Positions 29,263-40,940 of a stretch of DNA of 64,000 nt are shown in pieces. The stretch's first letter is position 1, and the number at the start of each line of letters is the position of its first letter. The translations under genes were made by a program, and so were the position numbers. This DNA comes from Ditylenchus dipsaci (Eukaryota > Nematoda > Chromadorea > Rhabditida > Anguinidae): NCBI GenBank assembly GCA_004194705.1, contig SADC01000254.1, positions 1 to 64,000 of the forward strand, written 5' to 3'. The notes beneath the pieces were generated by a model. The model was not told the DNA's origin, did not search any database, and worked only from the letters and a program-made list of their open reading frames with translations.

Positions 29263-29668
29263 GGGTGAGACCTAATTACCATTCGTCATAATACCAAACG
29301 AGAAAAATGCCCAACGAAAGTTATCCTTCGACAAAATGCCAAATGAGAAAGATACCCAATGAGAAAAATCCCAACGAGAAAAACGCCCGACGCGAAAAAT
29401 GCCAGCTGGAAATTTTCCAAACCAGACTTTACCCTTTTTGTATAAGCGTTCTGGATGGTCATTCCACCTCTATTTTATCATTAAAAAGTTAGCCAATAAA
29501 AAAGTTGCTTAATGAGGCAAAGTCAAGTTTGGAAAAATTCCATTAAACAATTTTCTCGTTGGGCATTTTTCTCATTTGGTATTTTTCTTATTTTGCATTT
29601 GCCAAAGGTGATTTCCGCTGGCATTTTTCTCGTTTGGAATTATGACGAAGGCCAATTAGGTCTCACCC
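29263..29668. mobile_element. Terminal-inverted-minisatellite element E (8-bp TSD)
   Basis: A compact, complete 406-bp example. TIR GGGTGAGACCTAATT, then CGTCATAAT, then arrays of a 16-bp AACGAGAAAAATGCCC unit (29297-29400; inverted 29555-29635). The 8-bp duplication TTTATTAT is perfect (29255-29262; 29669-29676). No coding capacity. Confidence 0.92.
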
Positions 29669-29676
29669 TTTATTAT

Positions 29677-30715
29677 GCATGTTTGTACTCATTGAAAAGC
29701 TCTTTTGACGGCAGAAGACCTTTTGCAATTAGATATGGGGTTTGCTGTGGAAAAATTGAAATTTCGCCCCTTGAAGTTAAATAGTTTGTGGAAAATCTCA
29801 GAATTTTTTTTTGAATTGGCGCCGATTCCCTGGTGATACCTTCGGACCTTTTTTTGGACTCGTTTTTTGCAAATGCTATTGTCACCAATTTTTTTCGCAT
29901 TCATTCCACATAATAGTTTTTAAAAAAAGTATCTCAACTACCACAATCGGGCCCGATTTACTGGTATAGCCGCCAGCCAGCAGAGTGGGCCGAACCACGT
30001 GGATATCCTTCAATCACCAGGATGGGGCCCAAAGAAAGATATACCTCCCGACACCAGAATGATGCGCGAACCACGTGGAAAATTCCACTGGAAATCTCCT
30101 AACCACTGGAATGGGGCCTGAAGGCTGGGCTGAGCGGGAAGTTAGCAGGCAGGAGGGGGCACCAGGAATAGGGTACCCATGACGATGTGATCAGGGGGTA
30201 TGTTATGGATTAATATTCATTTAAAGGGGCATGCTCGTCGCCGATGGGAATTTTGAAAGGCGGGTACCAGTGAAATTCAAACGAGAATTAATTTAACGAA
30301 ATATTGGAAAATTTGAGGAAAATGTACCTGCAGTGGGAACCGAACCGACGACCAACTTTCACAGTTCGCCGCCGCTATCCTACTAGGCACCGATGTTATT
30401 GAAGGAAAATAGAGTTTTTGATTACTTATGGGCTGTACACAATGGATCCGTATCCGTGTCCGCGTCCGTGTCCGTAAACGCGGCCCGTAAAACGGTCCGT
30501 GTATTTCCACACAATGGGCCGTATCCGTGTCCGTGAAACGGACGCAAATACGACCGTTTTACGGACAAAACACGGATAGTTTATTTTGGTGCTTTTTTTG
30601 CTATTGTTTCGATTGTTTTGCTATTTTTTGTCGGTTTTTTGTGCTGACGGCTGCCCTCAATTATTTTTTAGCTCAATATGGATTCAATTAAAAAATCATT
30701 AAATGATCTTTGAAT
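29677..30715. other. Spacer with degenerate repeats and a tRNA-like remnant
   Basis: Bases 29940-30125 show repeated GAACCACGTGGA phrases. Bases 30310-30395 (minus) contain a tRNA-like series: GCCTAGTAGGATAGCGG followed by GGTTCGGTTCCC, an A-box/B-box pair with one B-box mismatch. Bases 30440-30585 are a CCGTRTCCGTGTCC array. No exon. Confidence 0.45.
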
Positions 30716-31390
30716 CGATTCAACTGGCTTGATTGGTCAATCTATTCATTATGAATCGATTCAACTGGATTGGTCAATCTATTCATTTGAATCGATTCAA
30801 CTGGCTGATTGGTCAATCTATTCATTTGAATCGATTCAACTGGCTTCATTGGTCAATCTATTCATTTGAATCGATTCACTGGCTTGATTGGTCAATCTAT
30901 TCATTTGAATCGATTCAACTGTCTTGATTGGTCAATCTATCCATTTGATCGGTTCAACTGGCTTCAATGGTCAATCCATCTATTTGAATCGATTCAACTG
31001 GCTGAATCATTTGGTTCGTCAGTTGAATTGATTTAAATGTTTGAATCGATTCAATCTGGATGGATCGCTTCAATTGGATGGATAAGTTCGGGTTGGTTGA
31101 ATTGTTTTTATTGTTTGAATCGAAAAGGTTTGTTTCGATATAAATAATTGAATCAATTCAACCAATCCGAATATATTCATCCAGTTGAATCGATCCATCA
31201 AGATTGAATCGATCCAAACATTGAATTTGATTCGACTGTATGAATCGACTTAATTGGTTGAACAAATTCGATTAGTTTGGTCGATCTAACTGGATGGATT
31301 GATCCAACTGGTTGTATCGATTTAACTGGATGGATTGATCCAACTGGCTAGATTGATCCACTGGTTGTATCGATCAACTGGATGGATCGA
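30716..31390 (+). repeat. Minisatellite of GAATCGATTCAACTGG units
   Basis: From 30716 to about 31000 a ~37-bp unit (GATTGGTCAATCTATTCATTT plus GAATCGATTCAACTGG) repeats about eight times. From 31000 to 31390 it degrades into shorter GGATGGATTGATCCAACTGG repeats. It ends exactly where the duplicated block at 31394 begins. Confidence 0.9.
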
Positions 31391-31742
31391 TCTAAATTTT
31401 TATCTTGTTCCCGGGAAATTCTGACTCTAGAAAGTCACTAAGCGCGTTGACAAATAAATACAATCGGTGGAGGTGCAGGCTATATAAACCTAAGTATGCA
31501 TCATTTTGGCTATTTTCTTTTAGTTTTGGTGGTCATTTGCTCAAAATCGCAAAATTGAGGCAGTTATTGACAGCAAAGAAGTGCTGGAAATGGTTGCAAT
31601 CGATTGTTCGATGATATTTAGCTCTATAAGGCACTAAACTTACTGAAAAAGTAATTAAGACACCCCAGAGAGACTTGAACTTTCAAAAATAGGCGATGCG
31701 TATATAAAGCCCCCCCCCTTAAATTAAAGCAAGATGGCTAAC

Positions 31743-31920
31743 CTGAAATTCAGATTCGGCAGTCAATTCCTGTCCAAATATGCGGACATACTTAGTAAGC
31801 CTTATCTTTCCATCCTGGTCAATAATTGATGTACCAATCTTTTCTGATTCTTTTTCGGTCAATTTGTAACCGTAACTTAGGTCTGTCAGTAGAAGGAGAT
31901 CATCAATTAGACATACTGGT
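31743..31920 (-). pseudogene. Extra copy of oligopeptidase exon E2
   Basis: Same 178-nt open exon as 15567-15744 with intact splice sites, but placed upstream of exon 1b in gene orientation. Its inclusion in a transcript would put a propeller exon before the N-terminal segment, so it is probably non-functional or an assembly artefact. Confidence 0.75.
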
Positions 31921-31963
31921 CTGCAAACCACAGCATCAAAACATTTAGTAGAAAAAAGCTTAC

Positions 31964-32124
31964 TTTTTTGGCGTTCTGAAGCTATTTTTATGGCTGATTT
32001 GTACTAATACATCTTCAGCCTTGGAATCCGTTCCAAGTTTATGGTAGTAGAGCTTTGATGACAGTTTTTCGTTGTTATCTGGAGGATAGTGAGCATTTAT
32101 AGGGACACTGTCAGAGAAGTATTT
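31964..32124 (-). pseudogene. Extra copy of oligopeptidase exon E1
   Basis: Same 161-nt open exon as 15790-15950, with intact acceptor and donor and the short intron to the E2 copy (43 nt here, from homopolymer differences). Out of order with respect to the rest of the gene. Confidence 0.75.
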
Positions 32125-33141
32125 CTAAAGAATTTATTTTTTTATGCTGTAAGTGTATCTTATATAGTATTTGGCATGTGTCGGTGGGTGTGTAACGCAT
32201 TTTTTACTTTGGAGGTTAAAATGGGTCGTAGAGGCTGAAATCATTTTTGTCAGTAACACGATTGTGTTTACCAGAATGCCAGCTTTCATCTGCATATTTT
32301 TATGAATGAAGTCATAGTATTTGGCATGTGAGTGGGTAACGCTTTATTGACTTCGGAGGCCAAAAAATGTGTAATAAATGGTACAGTCATTTTGTTTCAT
32401 TTCCTTAGATTTCTTTCATTTCCTTTATTTGTTTTAATTTCATTTCCTCAGAATGTCAGCTTTCGGTTAAAAAAAGATCGTCGAAAAATACAATTTTTTT
32501 CGTTTAAAAGACTCAGAATTTATTTGTTACACATTTTAATCATTTTAAGACAAAAACACGAATATGATGTTATCTTCTCCATCTGATCACTCCCCATGGT
32601 AGGGATTCTGAACTCAAGCCGTTTTCCGTTATAACGCCATAAAAATAGCACTATTTTGGACAGGATACCATGGTTTTCATTACTTCTGCTTGAATCCAAA
32701 ATATTTTAATTCTAGAGGTACTCTTTCTAGTACTAGTACTCTTTCACTATGATACCTGGTGGTCTCTGATCCAGCCTGATGCCTACTGTTTCTTTAAAAA
32801 CTATTTGAAAAACTATCTGAGAAACCGCAGCTTTTAATCTTCAAATAAATTATATTTATAATTCGTGCCTAAAAAGATTTGCCGAAGTTTAGTTTGACCA
32901 AATGAGGGTGTCCAAATGAGCAGTAACCGTGCATGCACCCTGGTTCAGCTATTTTTAACATTTATAATATGCCAAATCTTTTCATTTTTATAATACATAA
33001 TTTAATGTATTATAATATAATTTTATAACAAACTAAGATAAAAACAAAAGGATGTAACTAAATTGTTGGCCCTGATTCAAATACAAAAAGTTGCGCATTT
33101 GGCGAAACTTTTGATGAAAATACCTTCATCGTACTGTGAGA

Positions 33142-33558
33142 TTATCTCAACTGGTCAATTAGAATCATCTTCTTTTCGTAGCCTTCGTAGCTTCTGAAGC
33201 CTAAACCGAAAATTTTCATAACAGACAGATAACCAGGCGACATACCTTGAGTCTGGTCCATTCTTCTCATTGGCTTCAAAGCTGCAGCGGATTCTTTTCC
33301 ACAGCGGCTATTTGTCTTTGTAAACAGTTCTCCAATGACGCTCAAGAACATTCTTGTGACATGTGGGAATCTAACAATTCCAATAAGATGTAGATCAGTT
33401 GATGAAAGCATGGTATTTACCTTGGCACATGCACTGCATCTGGCACTTTGCTTTCCACCCTTATCTTGTTCCACCGTGAATTTAGCCCAGATTGCATCGA
33501 TACGGCGTACACGGTTTTGCTTGCCAGTTGATGGAGAAGAAGTGTTTTGCGCTGACAT
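33142..33558 (-). pseudogene. BED-type zinc-finger exons of a hAT-like protein (unit 1)
   Basis: The first exon encodes RIDAIWAKFTVEQDKGGKQSARCSACAK. A 50-nt GT-AG intron follows (from GTAAATACC to GTTAG), then IPTCHKNVLERHWRTVYKDK, which together resemble a BED finger (aromatic, CxxC, then H). A frame break follows, and a 45-nt intron splits the tail. No transposase core continues on this strand, so it is a detached fragment or a domesticated N-terminus. Confidence 0.55.
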
Positions 33559-33802
33559 ATTTCTGAATACAAAGATGTAGGAAAATCTTGAAGAAAGACA
33601 TAGTAGTGTGCGTTCAGACAGTACATTATTGAAAATAGTACGACAAGCAGTACGCTAAACACTTATAGAACAGTTTGCCAAACAGTACGTAAAAGACTTA
33701 GTACCGTACAGTACGGCAAACAGTACGCTAACACTTAAATTTACTGTTAGCGTACAGTATGCCAGACAGTAGGTGTAGGTGTAGAGTATGTTTAGTTTCA
33801 AG

Positions 33803-34224
33803 CAGTGTTTCCAAAAAAACAGAACACAGAATTAACCACAGAATTTTTAAAAGTGCTCGTAATTGTGTTTTTTGTATGGTATTTTTGCTAATTTTTTGTG
33901 CGTTTTGTTCAGCGTTAAAAGTTGCGGTAGGGGATCATACGCGTTTTGCAAATTTTCCACAAAAATAGCAAAACAAATTGATTTTTGTCCCGAAAAAGTC
34001 AAAAACAGAATTCTGTTTTCTGTTTTTGACTTTTTCAAGACAGAAGTCAAATTTTCTTGCTATTTTAATGGAAAATTTGCAAAACGCGTATGATCCCCTA
34101 CCGCAACTTTTAACGCTGAACAAAACGCACAAAAAATTAGCGAAAATACCATACAAAAAACACAATTACGAGCACTTTTAAAAATTCTGTGGTTAATTCT
34201 GTGTTCTGTTTTTTGGAAACACTG
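33803..34224. mobile_element. hAT-like foldback MITE (unit 1), 8-bp TSD
   Basis: TIR CAGTGTTTCC/GGAAACACTG. Long, nearly perfect arms of about 195 bp meet at CAGAATTCTG. The 8-bp duplication GTTTCAAG is exact (33795-33802; 34225-34232). The mirror-image open frames on both strands simply reflect the palindrome. A lone GGAAACACTGG end lies further right at 34297. Confidence 0.92.
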
Positions 34225-34232
34225 GTTTCAAG

Positions 34233-35228
34233 TGTAGGTGTAGGGTATGTTTCAGTTGTAGACATAGTGTTGAGTATGTGTAGGTGTTATTTTCGGAAAC
34301 ACTGGCCCTGAAGTCTGAATTCTTGCCTCTTTTTAATTTTTTGAAAAAAAACCGATTTGCAGCAAAAAAGTCTATTTGCAGCAAGAAAAAGTCTTTTTGG
34401 TAGCAGAAAAAAGCTTTGTCCAACTAATGTCATAAAAACAAAGAATTTTCATAATCGAAATTTTTTAACTTCAGTTTTGGCGCAAAAATTTCAAAGATTT
34501 TTTCGTATTTTTGTTGTATTTGTGTGATGTATTTTTTATGCGGAAATATTTTCGATCATAATGGCTGCAAGACAGAGCCGGAGATTTTTATGAAAAAAAT
34601 TTAAGAGAAAATTTTCATGCTTGACTGCTGCTAGAGAGATTTCTGAGCCAGGATTGTCTTCATTGTACTTTACTATTTTTCCACCCGACTTAATTCAAAA
34701 ATAAACTAAATATTAGGTCGTGCGGATAGTTCTTGCGTTTTTTTTCAAAAAGAATTTATGTGGTATTGCGTTCTTACTATAGATTTTTGCAAAAAATTTG
34801 AAAGTTGATCTCTAAGCTAAGCTAAGAATCTTAGCTGCAGAAGAAATTGTTTGAAAATAACGCACGAACTTTCCGGACGACCTAATATTTTGTTTTTAAA
34901 AAATTGTACACGATTAACATAAAAAATAGGAGTTTGCGTAAATAATAGTTTGCAATGTAAGACATGGATCAACTACTTCCAAAATGAAATATTTTGAACT
35001 GGAGAGAAAGCTTGCCAGAGCATTCGGCTGCTGTAAAAAAAGTCGGACCCGTTATATTGAGACTCTTGACTATATAGCTGTGTACTGTCCACACTATAAT
35101 TTTTGTATTTTTGAAAGTAATGGAAATGGGGATAGTCTTTGGTCACAATGAAAAAAGTTTAGGATTTAGGAGTTTTTTGAATTGAATTTATTTCACAAAA
35201 ATTAAAAATCCAAGCAAACTAGCCCACC
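34233..35228. other. Unit 1 spacer, deletion site near 34990
   Basis: No exon recognised. Around 34990-35030 the sequence matches only scattered short pieces of the 750 bp found at 42130-42925 in unit 2 (GAGCATTC, GGCTGCTGT), then rejoins at AAAGTCGGACCCG. Confidence 0.5.
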
Positions 35229-36545
35229 TCAATTATCATGTCTTGCATAGGCTTTGTCAACTTGTAGAAGTCTGCTTTCATGGTCTTGTACAGGACTTGT
35301 ACGTGCTCCCATCCCGTGGCACACTTCTTTTCTAGGTCATGCACAATATCTTCACTCGTACCAAAATTTCTTTTGTTTTTCCACAATTTCAAAGAATTCT
35401 CGATTATGCAAGTCCTAGTTTCATCTGGTATCTAAAAAACTTTTAAACTTTTATCCAGCTTGAGCATATGCACCCACATTAGCATAGAGCACTTCCATTC
35501 TTCCGGAAAAATGCTCTCAATGTCGATGACTATCCTGTCAAGGAAGCTTCCATCCCCGCCAAACATTTCTAACAGACCTGACCAAGAGCTTGTTTCATCC
35601 TCTTCAGTTACGTAGCCCCCAATTCCTCCACTACTACTAGAAGAAGATGAAACCTCCTTCCCTCCACCTCCAAAAAGCGACCCCATTTCCGAGGCTATCA
35701 TGATCCAAATCCACCTCCAGATGATTGCGAATACAAGGTCTCTGACTCCTCTTTCGCTTGTTGCTGTTCTCCTTGCTGTATGTCCATCTCGAGATGGCCT
35801 GCGTTCTCCAAAGTTTCTGTCTCTCCTGCTTCTTCTTGATAGCCTGCTTGCTGGATGTCCACCTCAACATTGCCTCCATCATCAGTGCTTGTGGTCAGCC
35901 ATGTGCTGGATTCAATTAAATATTCAGTGGATTGATGTGATGCAGGGTAGGGAAGCACGTTTTCAAAGAAGTTCTTGACATCTTTCTCGCCCTCAACCAC
36001 CTGGCTCTTCCAGTTGGTGCTACTAAATTGGGGTTGTTGCTGCTCTTGATGGGTAAACTGCATGCCTCCCCAACTAGGAAACATTTTTGAGGTGGCGGGA
36101 AAAGGGTGTTCTCATAGGGGTCATCATCGGAATGCTCCTCCACCGCCAAATAGTGGTGGGTGGGAAAAAAGACATAGGCGGAGGGTGGGGAAACATGGAC
36201 ATGGCACTAGGCATTCCACCACCAAATCCTCCGAAATTCATCATACCCCCAAAGTTGGGTGGGGCGGGAAAATTTCCTCCGTAACTGGTGGTCCTTGAAA
36301 TCTATTTTCAGAAAAGGATTGGCCTCCTCCAGTCCCTGAAAAAAAGAAGGCATGCTAGGTGGTGGCGCTGCAGCGGGGGTAGGAGGGGCTGAAAGTGGAG
36401 CAGGTGCAGGAGGGGCTGGATTGCTTCCAGAAGGCAGTGTGTCGTCCACAGGACCCATTGAATTGCCAACTTGGGCAAGTGCTGCTAATAGGAATACAAA
36501 CTGAAGAGTCAGACTGGTTCGATAGTGTAACAGAAGCATGACCAT
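35229..36545 (-). pseudogene. Gene X, copy in unit 1, 3' truncated
   Basis: Counterpart of the unit-2 gene. A probable start at 36545 opens a hydrophobic N-terminus (LLHYRTSLTLQFVFLLAALAQ). Pro/Ala-rich, Gly/Met/Phe-rich and acidic Gln/Ser-rich stretches follow, then the exon ending at 35229 (NSLKLWKNKRNFGTSEDI..). At least three 1-nt differences from unit 2 break the frame at different places, and the last two exons are missing. Function unknown. Confidence 0.5.
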
Positions 36546-38463
36546 TTGTTGATGCACAAATGCTAATCTGTAATAGCTCAAGCCTCAAAATGGCAGAATT
36601 ATTTTTGCGGAAATGAAATTCTCGCGAAATAGATGGAACCATAGTTTCACGAAATTCGGCGCTGGGAGCCGACACCGGCACCAGCGCCCTAATTTTTCGG
36701 ACGACTAACCGGCGCCGGTGCCATTGCTGGCGTCGGCGATAAAAAATGACGTATTTTTTCAACAACTTGTAAAATTCTCTCAATAAACGACTAAATTCCT
36801 TAGAAAATGTTATGAATGTAAATATAATTTGTGTTTTGAGCAAAATATTGAACATATTTCGCAGGATGTATTTATTTATTTACTTACTGCAAAAAAATAA
36901 TTTTTCACACAATGGGCACCAACCTTGAGAATTTTTGGGCCCGGCGCCATTTTCTAAGGTTTCTAACAAAAAATCCCTAAAATTAAATTCTAGGCTTTGT
37001 TTGTTAGAAATCAAGTTGAAAAATCCGTATAGAAGTTCAATAATTTGGGAAAATTTTTTGAATTGGCGGGGACGAATTTTGAACAGGTGAGCATGCCCCT
37101 TTAACGTCGAATTACAGCTGTTTGCAACTGCAGTGCGGTTTTTCGGCATTATTGACATCACTGCGTCGAGGCAAATGAGGTATAGACTATTAAATCAAAT
37201 TTTTATTATTCTCGACTTTTTAAAAAACCTTTTTCGTATTTTATTTTAAAAAAATGTGTTTGCAAATGATGCATTACTAAAAATGAAAAAATAAAATAAA
37301 CAACATATGCCAAAAATCCCACTTGAAATTCATGTCCCTTTGAATAAAATGTTGGAAAAAAGATTCACAATAATCATTGTTCACTAACCAAAAAGAGTTC
37401 ACACCAAATAAATAAGGCAAATTGAAAATTGAGTATTTCTTTTACTGGAACTGTTCCTTTTGTCACGCTTCTTTGATATAGTAAATCTGCAACCAACTTT
37501 TCACCAAAAAGACTGAATTTGTATTTGTATTGACAGCAGATGGTTTCCTAGCTGGCTTGTCCAGTCCATTTCGAAGTTGCTAATAAGAAACTGAGATCTA
37601 AACATTTCAAATGCTACCTTTTACGCAATTTAAACTCTTTTATTTAAATATGTTTTATTTACTTTATCTTCTTCAATGACGTCAGATCAAACACACACAA
37701 CTAACAACAACCAAACGGTTTTTGCAAAACTCACATTGGCCGGCCAATTGGCCACAACACTACTAGATAATTAAATTGGTCAAGTGCACATCCCTAAATT
37801 TTTAGAATGTTGGCTAAAACTTTAATAACTTTCAAATGCTCAAAATTTGTAAAAAATTAATTAATGGTTTCCATGATTTTATTGTCTTTTGTAGAGTGTA
37901 GCCCTGTATCTGTAGTTCCTAATGAGCTTTTGTTAGCTATCAACTGACCCTTCGTGGTTGAAAAAAGCTAGAGGAAAGTAAGCTTTTATCAAACAGGAGT
38001 TGTAACTTGTTTTAGTTGATAGCTCATTAGAAACTAGAAATGCAGGACTAAACAGGGTGCTCAGATGGAACATTGAAAAAGCAGGATTTTAATTCCAAAA
38101 AGGCAGGAGTTTGAACCAAAAAATTTTCGAAAAACAGAAATGAGCATGTTCCCAGTTTTAAGTCGCGGACAAAATCTAGATATTGTCCGAGTATATAGAT
38201 ATTGTCCGAGTATATACAGGGCGAGTCAGGAACTTCGAGCAGTTTTCTGGCTAAAACTCCTGCGGTTTGAGTCTCTCATTGGTTGAATGGATTTTGTGTT
38301 AATATCTTAATGCTTGAGATGCACATTGTTTGAATCTTCAATTGGATTGGATTTTGTGAATCTCTGGTTAAACCTTTCAATGGTTTAGAATTCCTTTGTT
38401 GTACTTGGATACCACCGTTCGATTGTATTAAGGTAAACATTTAAGAAATTCTTTGGGTTTTAC
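36546..38463. other. Unit 1 spacer with repeat fragments
   Basis: Bases 36650-36755 are a GCGCCGGY-rich patch related to the MITE at 6405. Bases 36940-37100 are a MITE fragment related to 26955-27150 and end in GCATGCCCCTTTAA, the terminus of the TTAA family. Bases 37900-38045 form an inverted repeat around TCAACTGACCC. No exon. Confidence 0.45.
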
Positions 38464-38918
38464 TAGGCTTGGGCGCCGGATCGGAATCCGGTCAGGATTT
38501 TTCCCGGATTTTGTTGCAGCTTCCACCGGATTCGCTCATAACTCAACACCCGCTGCACATATCTCTTATTTTCCCATAGACGTGTAGCGTATGGATTTTT
38601 CTACAAACTGAATATAAACATTCTAGGTTTACACCGTAAAATATAATTTTTTCACTATTTTCTACGAAAATCCGGAACCGGATTCCGGCATGCCGGATTT
38701 TAATCCGGTACCAGATTTGAATCCGGTATGCCGGAATCCGGATTTACTCATAATTCAGCGACCACTGCACATATATCTTTGATCGATTTTGAAACGTGTA
38801 GCCAATGACTTCCTCTACAAAATAAGTACAAAAAATTTACGTAGATACCTAAAATATACTGTTGCCACTGTTGTTCATAAAAATCCGAAGCCGGATTCCG
38901 GTCCGGTGCCCAAGCCTA
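38464..38918. mobile_element. CCGGAATCCGG hAT-like MITE (unit 1)
   Basis: TIR TAGGCTTGGGCRCCGG. Internal inverted clusters of CCGGATTCCGG occur near both ends and centre. Flanks GGTTTTAC and GTTTTTAC differ by one homopolymer base here but are identical in the unit-2 copy, confirming an 8-bp duplication and suggesting a 1-base consensus error in unit 1. Confidence 0.85.
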
Positions 38919-39123
38919 GTTTTTACGAAAATAGGAACCAAGGCATAGTATTGGCCATATTTGGCCCATTTGCAACTACAACCCTAGTCAAAAATAAGTT
39001 CCGAAAAAAGCCCCATTTTTATATAAAAAATCTATGAGAACTTCAATCATTTTTACAACAATATTCAATAACAATCGAAATAGTGGTTTGAGTGTTATCT
39101 CATGATCTTCCGCATTGATTTCC

Positions 39124-39558
39124 TTATCCTAAACAAGCAAATTGTAAGCTGAGCAACAAATTTGGGTGCAATGCACACCCTCTAAAATACTTATGTGTGA
39201 GATGGCTGTGTTTTCTTCTGGTGTGCATCTTGCTGTTTTCCTGCTGTTGTTGGTTGTCCACTAGTCTGTCACTGTCCACCCTTAGCAAACCAGGCAGAAC
39301 TCCTAGCAAAGGAGGGTATATTGTAGTTCCAAGGCCTAGCACTCCATTAAACAGTCCAACAGGTCTGAATTGTTCAGGTAGAGGCACTGCTTTAGGCGGC
39401 AATGGAGGCTGCCACCCATTCCTACTGCTAGTACAATTCCTTTCATCACTGCTGATGGTGTAGGAGGGGAAGCACTTGCTGGGGCACGTCTTTTGCTCTC
39501 CTGCTGTAATTGTGTGATAATCCATGATATTTACAATTACTTTTTGGCACATTGTCAC
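39124..39558 (-). CDS. Gene X upstream open frame, unit 1 copy
   Basis: Copy of the unit-2 frame at 47075-47446 with a 1-nt difference at its 3' end, so that the stop after THLTHK-like residues is read through for about 20 codons. Unknown product: Cys-rich start followed by a Pro/Leu-rich middle. It is uncertain whether it is a 5' exon of gene X. Confidence 0.3.
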   Translation of the reverse strand: MTMCQKVIVNIMDYHTITAGEQKTCPSKCFPSYTISSDERNCTSSRNGWQPPLPPKAVPLPEQFRPVGLFNGVLGLGTTIYPPLLGVLPGLLRVDSDRLVDNQQQQENSKMHTRRKHSHLTHKYFRGCALHPNLLLSLQFACLG

Positions 39559-40279
39559 TCTATATTTTCACCGAACTATTTACGCAATGAAAGTTTTGAC
39601 TTCATAGCAAACCTCTTGAAATTTTTTTAAACATCTTCGTGTTTTGTAACACAGTCAAACTCATCTCTTAATGCATCCGCAGTACTTGAAACAATACGAG
39701 ACGATGGAAAAAGAAGAGGAAGCAAAAAAGAAGGCAATGAAGCTCTCTATGAAGCAATTTTTGATCAGAGAGACTGGTACTATTCATTTTTTGGTGATTG
39801 CTTTTTAGAATATCATTACTTCTGCTTGAATCCAAAATATTTTAATTCTAGAGGTACTCTTTCTAGTACTAGTACTCTTTCACTATGATACCTGGTGGTC
39901 TCTGATCCAGCCTGATGCCTACTGTTTCTTTAAAAACTATTTGAAAAACTATCTGAGAAACCGCAGCTTTTAATCTTCAAATAAATTATATTTATAATTC
40001 GTGCCTAAAAAAGATTTGCCGAAGTTTAGTTTGACCAAATGAGGGTGTCCAAATGAGCAGTAACCGTGCATGCACCCTGGTTCAGCTATTTTTAACATTT
40101 ATAATATGCCAAATCTTTTCATTTTTATAATACATAATTTAATGTATTATAAATATAATTTTATAACAAACTAAGATAAAAACAAAAGGATGTAACTAAA
40201 TTGTTGGCCCTGATTCAAATACAAAAAGTTGCGCATTTGGCGAAACTTTTGATGAAAATACCTTCATCGTACTGTGAGA

Positions 40280-40696
40280 TTATCTCAACTGGTCAATTAG
40301 AATCATCTTCTTTTCGTAGCCTTCGTAGCTTCTGAAGCCTAAACCGAAAATTTTCATAACAGACAGATAACCAGGCGACATACCTTGAGTCTGGTCCATT
40401 CTTCTCATTGGCTTCAAAGCTGCAGCGGATTCTTTTCCACAGCGGCTATTTGTCTTTGTAAACAGTTCTCCAATGACGCTCAAGAACATTCTTGTGACAT
40501 GTGGGAATCTAACAATTCCAATAAGATGTAGATCAGTTGATGAAAGCATGGTATTTACCTTGGCACATGCACTGCATCTGGCACTTTGCTTTCCACCCTT
40601 ATCTTGTTCCACCGTGAATTTAGCCCAGATTGCATCGATACGGCGTACACGGTTTTGCTTGCCAGTTGATGGAGAAGAAGTGTTTTGCGCTGACAT
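40280..40696 (-). pseudogene. BED-type zinc-finger exons of a hAT-like protein (unit 2)
   Basis: Identical in sequence to the unit-1 copy at 33142-33558, with the same exon/intron arrangement and the same frame break after the finger. The identity of both copies indicates a recent duplication or an assembly repeat. Confidence 0.55.
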
Positions 40697-40940
40697 ATTT
40701 CTGAATACAAAGATGTAGGAAAATCTTGAAGAAAGACATAGTAGTGTGCGTTCAGACAGTACATTATTGAAAATAGTACGACAAGCAGTACGCTAAACAC
40801 TTATAGAACAGTTTGCCAAACAGTACGTAAAAGACTTAGTACCGTACAGTACGGCAAACAGTACGCTAACACTTAAATTTACTGTTAGCGTACAGTATGC
40901 CAGACAGTAGGTGTAGGTGTAGAGTATGTTTAGTTTCAAG

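Larger units (their letters stand above)
31394..32556. repeat. Duplicated 1.17-kb block, right copy
   Basis: Second copy of 15215-16382, same orientation. It is bordered on the left by the minisatellite and on the right by a fragment of the GATAACATCATATTCGTG repeat. Both oligopeptidase exons it carries have the same lengths as the originals. Confidence 0.9.
32682..39817. repeat. Tandem duplication, unit 1 (7136 bp)
   Basis: Head-to-tail copy of 39818-47705. Start, junction and end all share the pentamer TCATT: GGTTTTCATT/ACTTCTGC at 32681, ATATCATT/ACTTCTGC at 39817 and ATATCATT/TAAATTG at 47705. That is the signature of a microhomology-joined duplication. Unit 1 lacks about 750 bp present in unit 2 after 42130. 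Confidence 0.9.

Noticed and set aside
29263..29668. CRISPR-like spacing of repeats
   Set aside because: Units are near-contiguous, imperfect and inverted between ends; there are no unique spacers, no cas genes, and the context is eukaryotic.
30733..30927. Repeat-rich frame with NRFNWL units
   Set aside because: Translation of the GAATCGATTCAACTGG minisatellite.
33863..34181. Mirror-image 67-76-codon frames on both strands
   Set aside because: Each is the same arm of the CAGTGTTTCC palindrome read from opposite sides.
39197..39463. Plus-strand frame with a strong hydrophobic N-terminus, also at 47085-47351
   Set aside because: It begins with GTG rather than ATG, no splice acceptor gives it a start, and it overlaps an ATG-initiated frame on the other strand.
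40280..40696. BED finger as the N-terminus of the hAT transposase at 47540
   Set aside because: It lies on the opposite strand and 7 kb away; cannot be the same gene as arranged.
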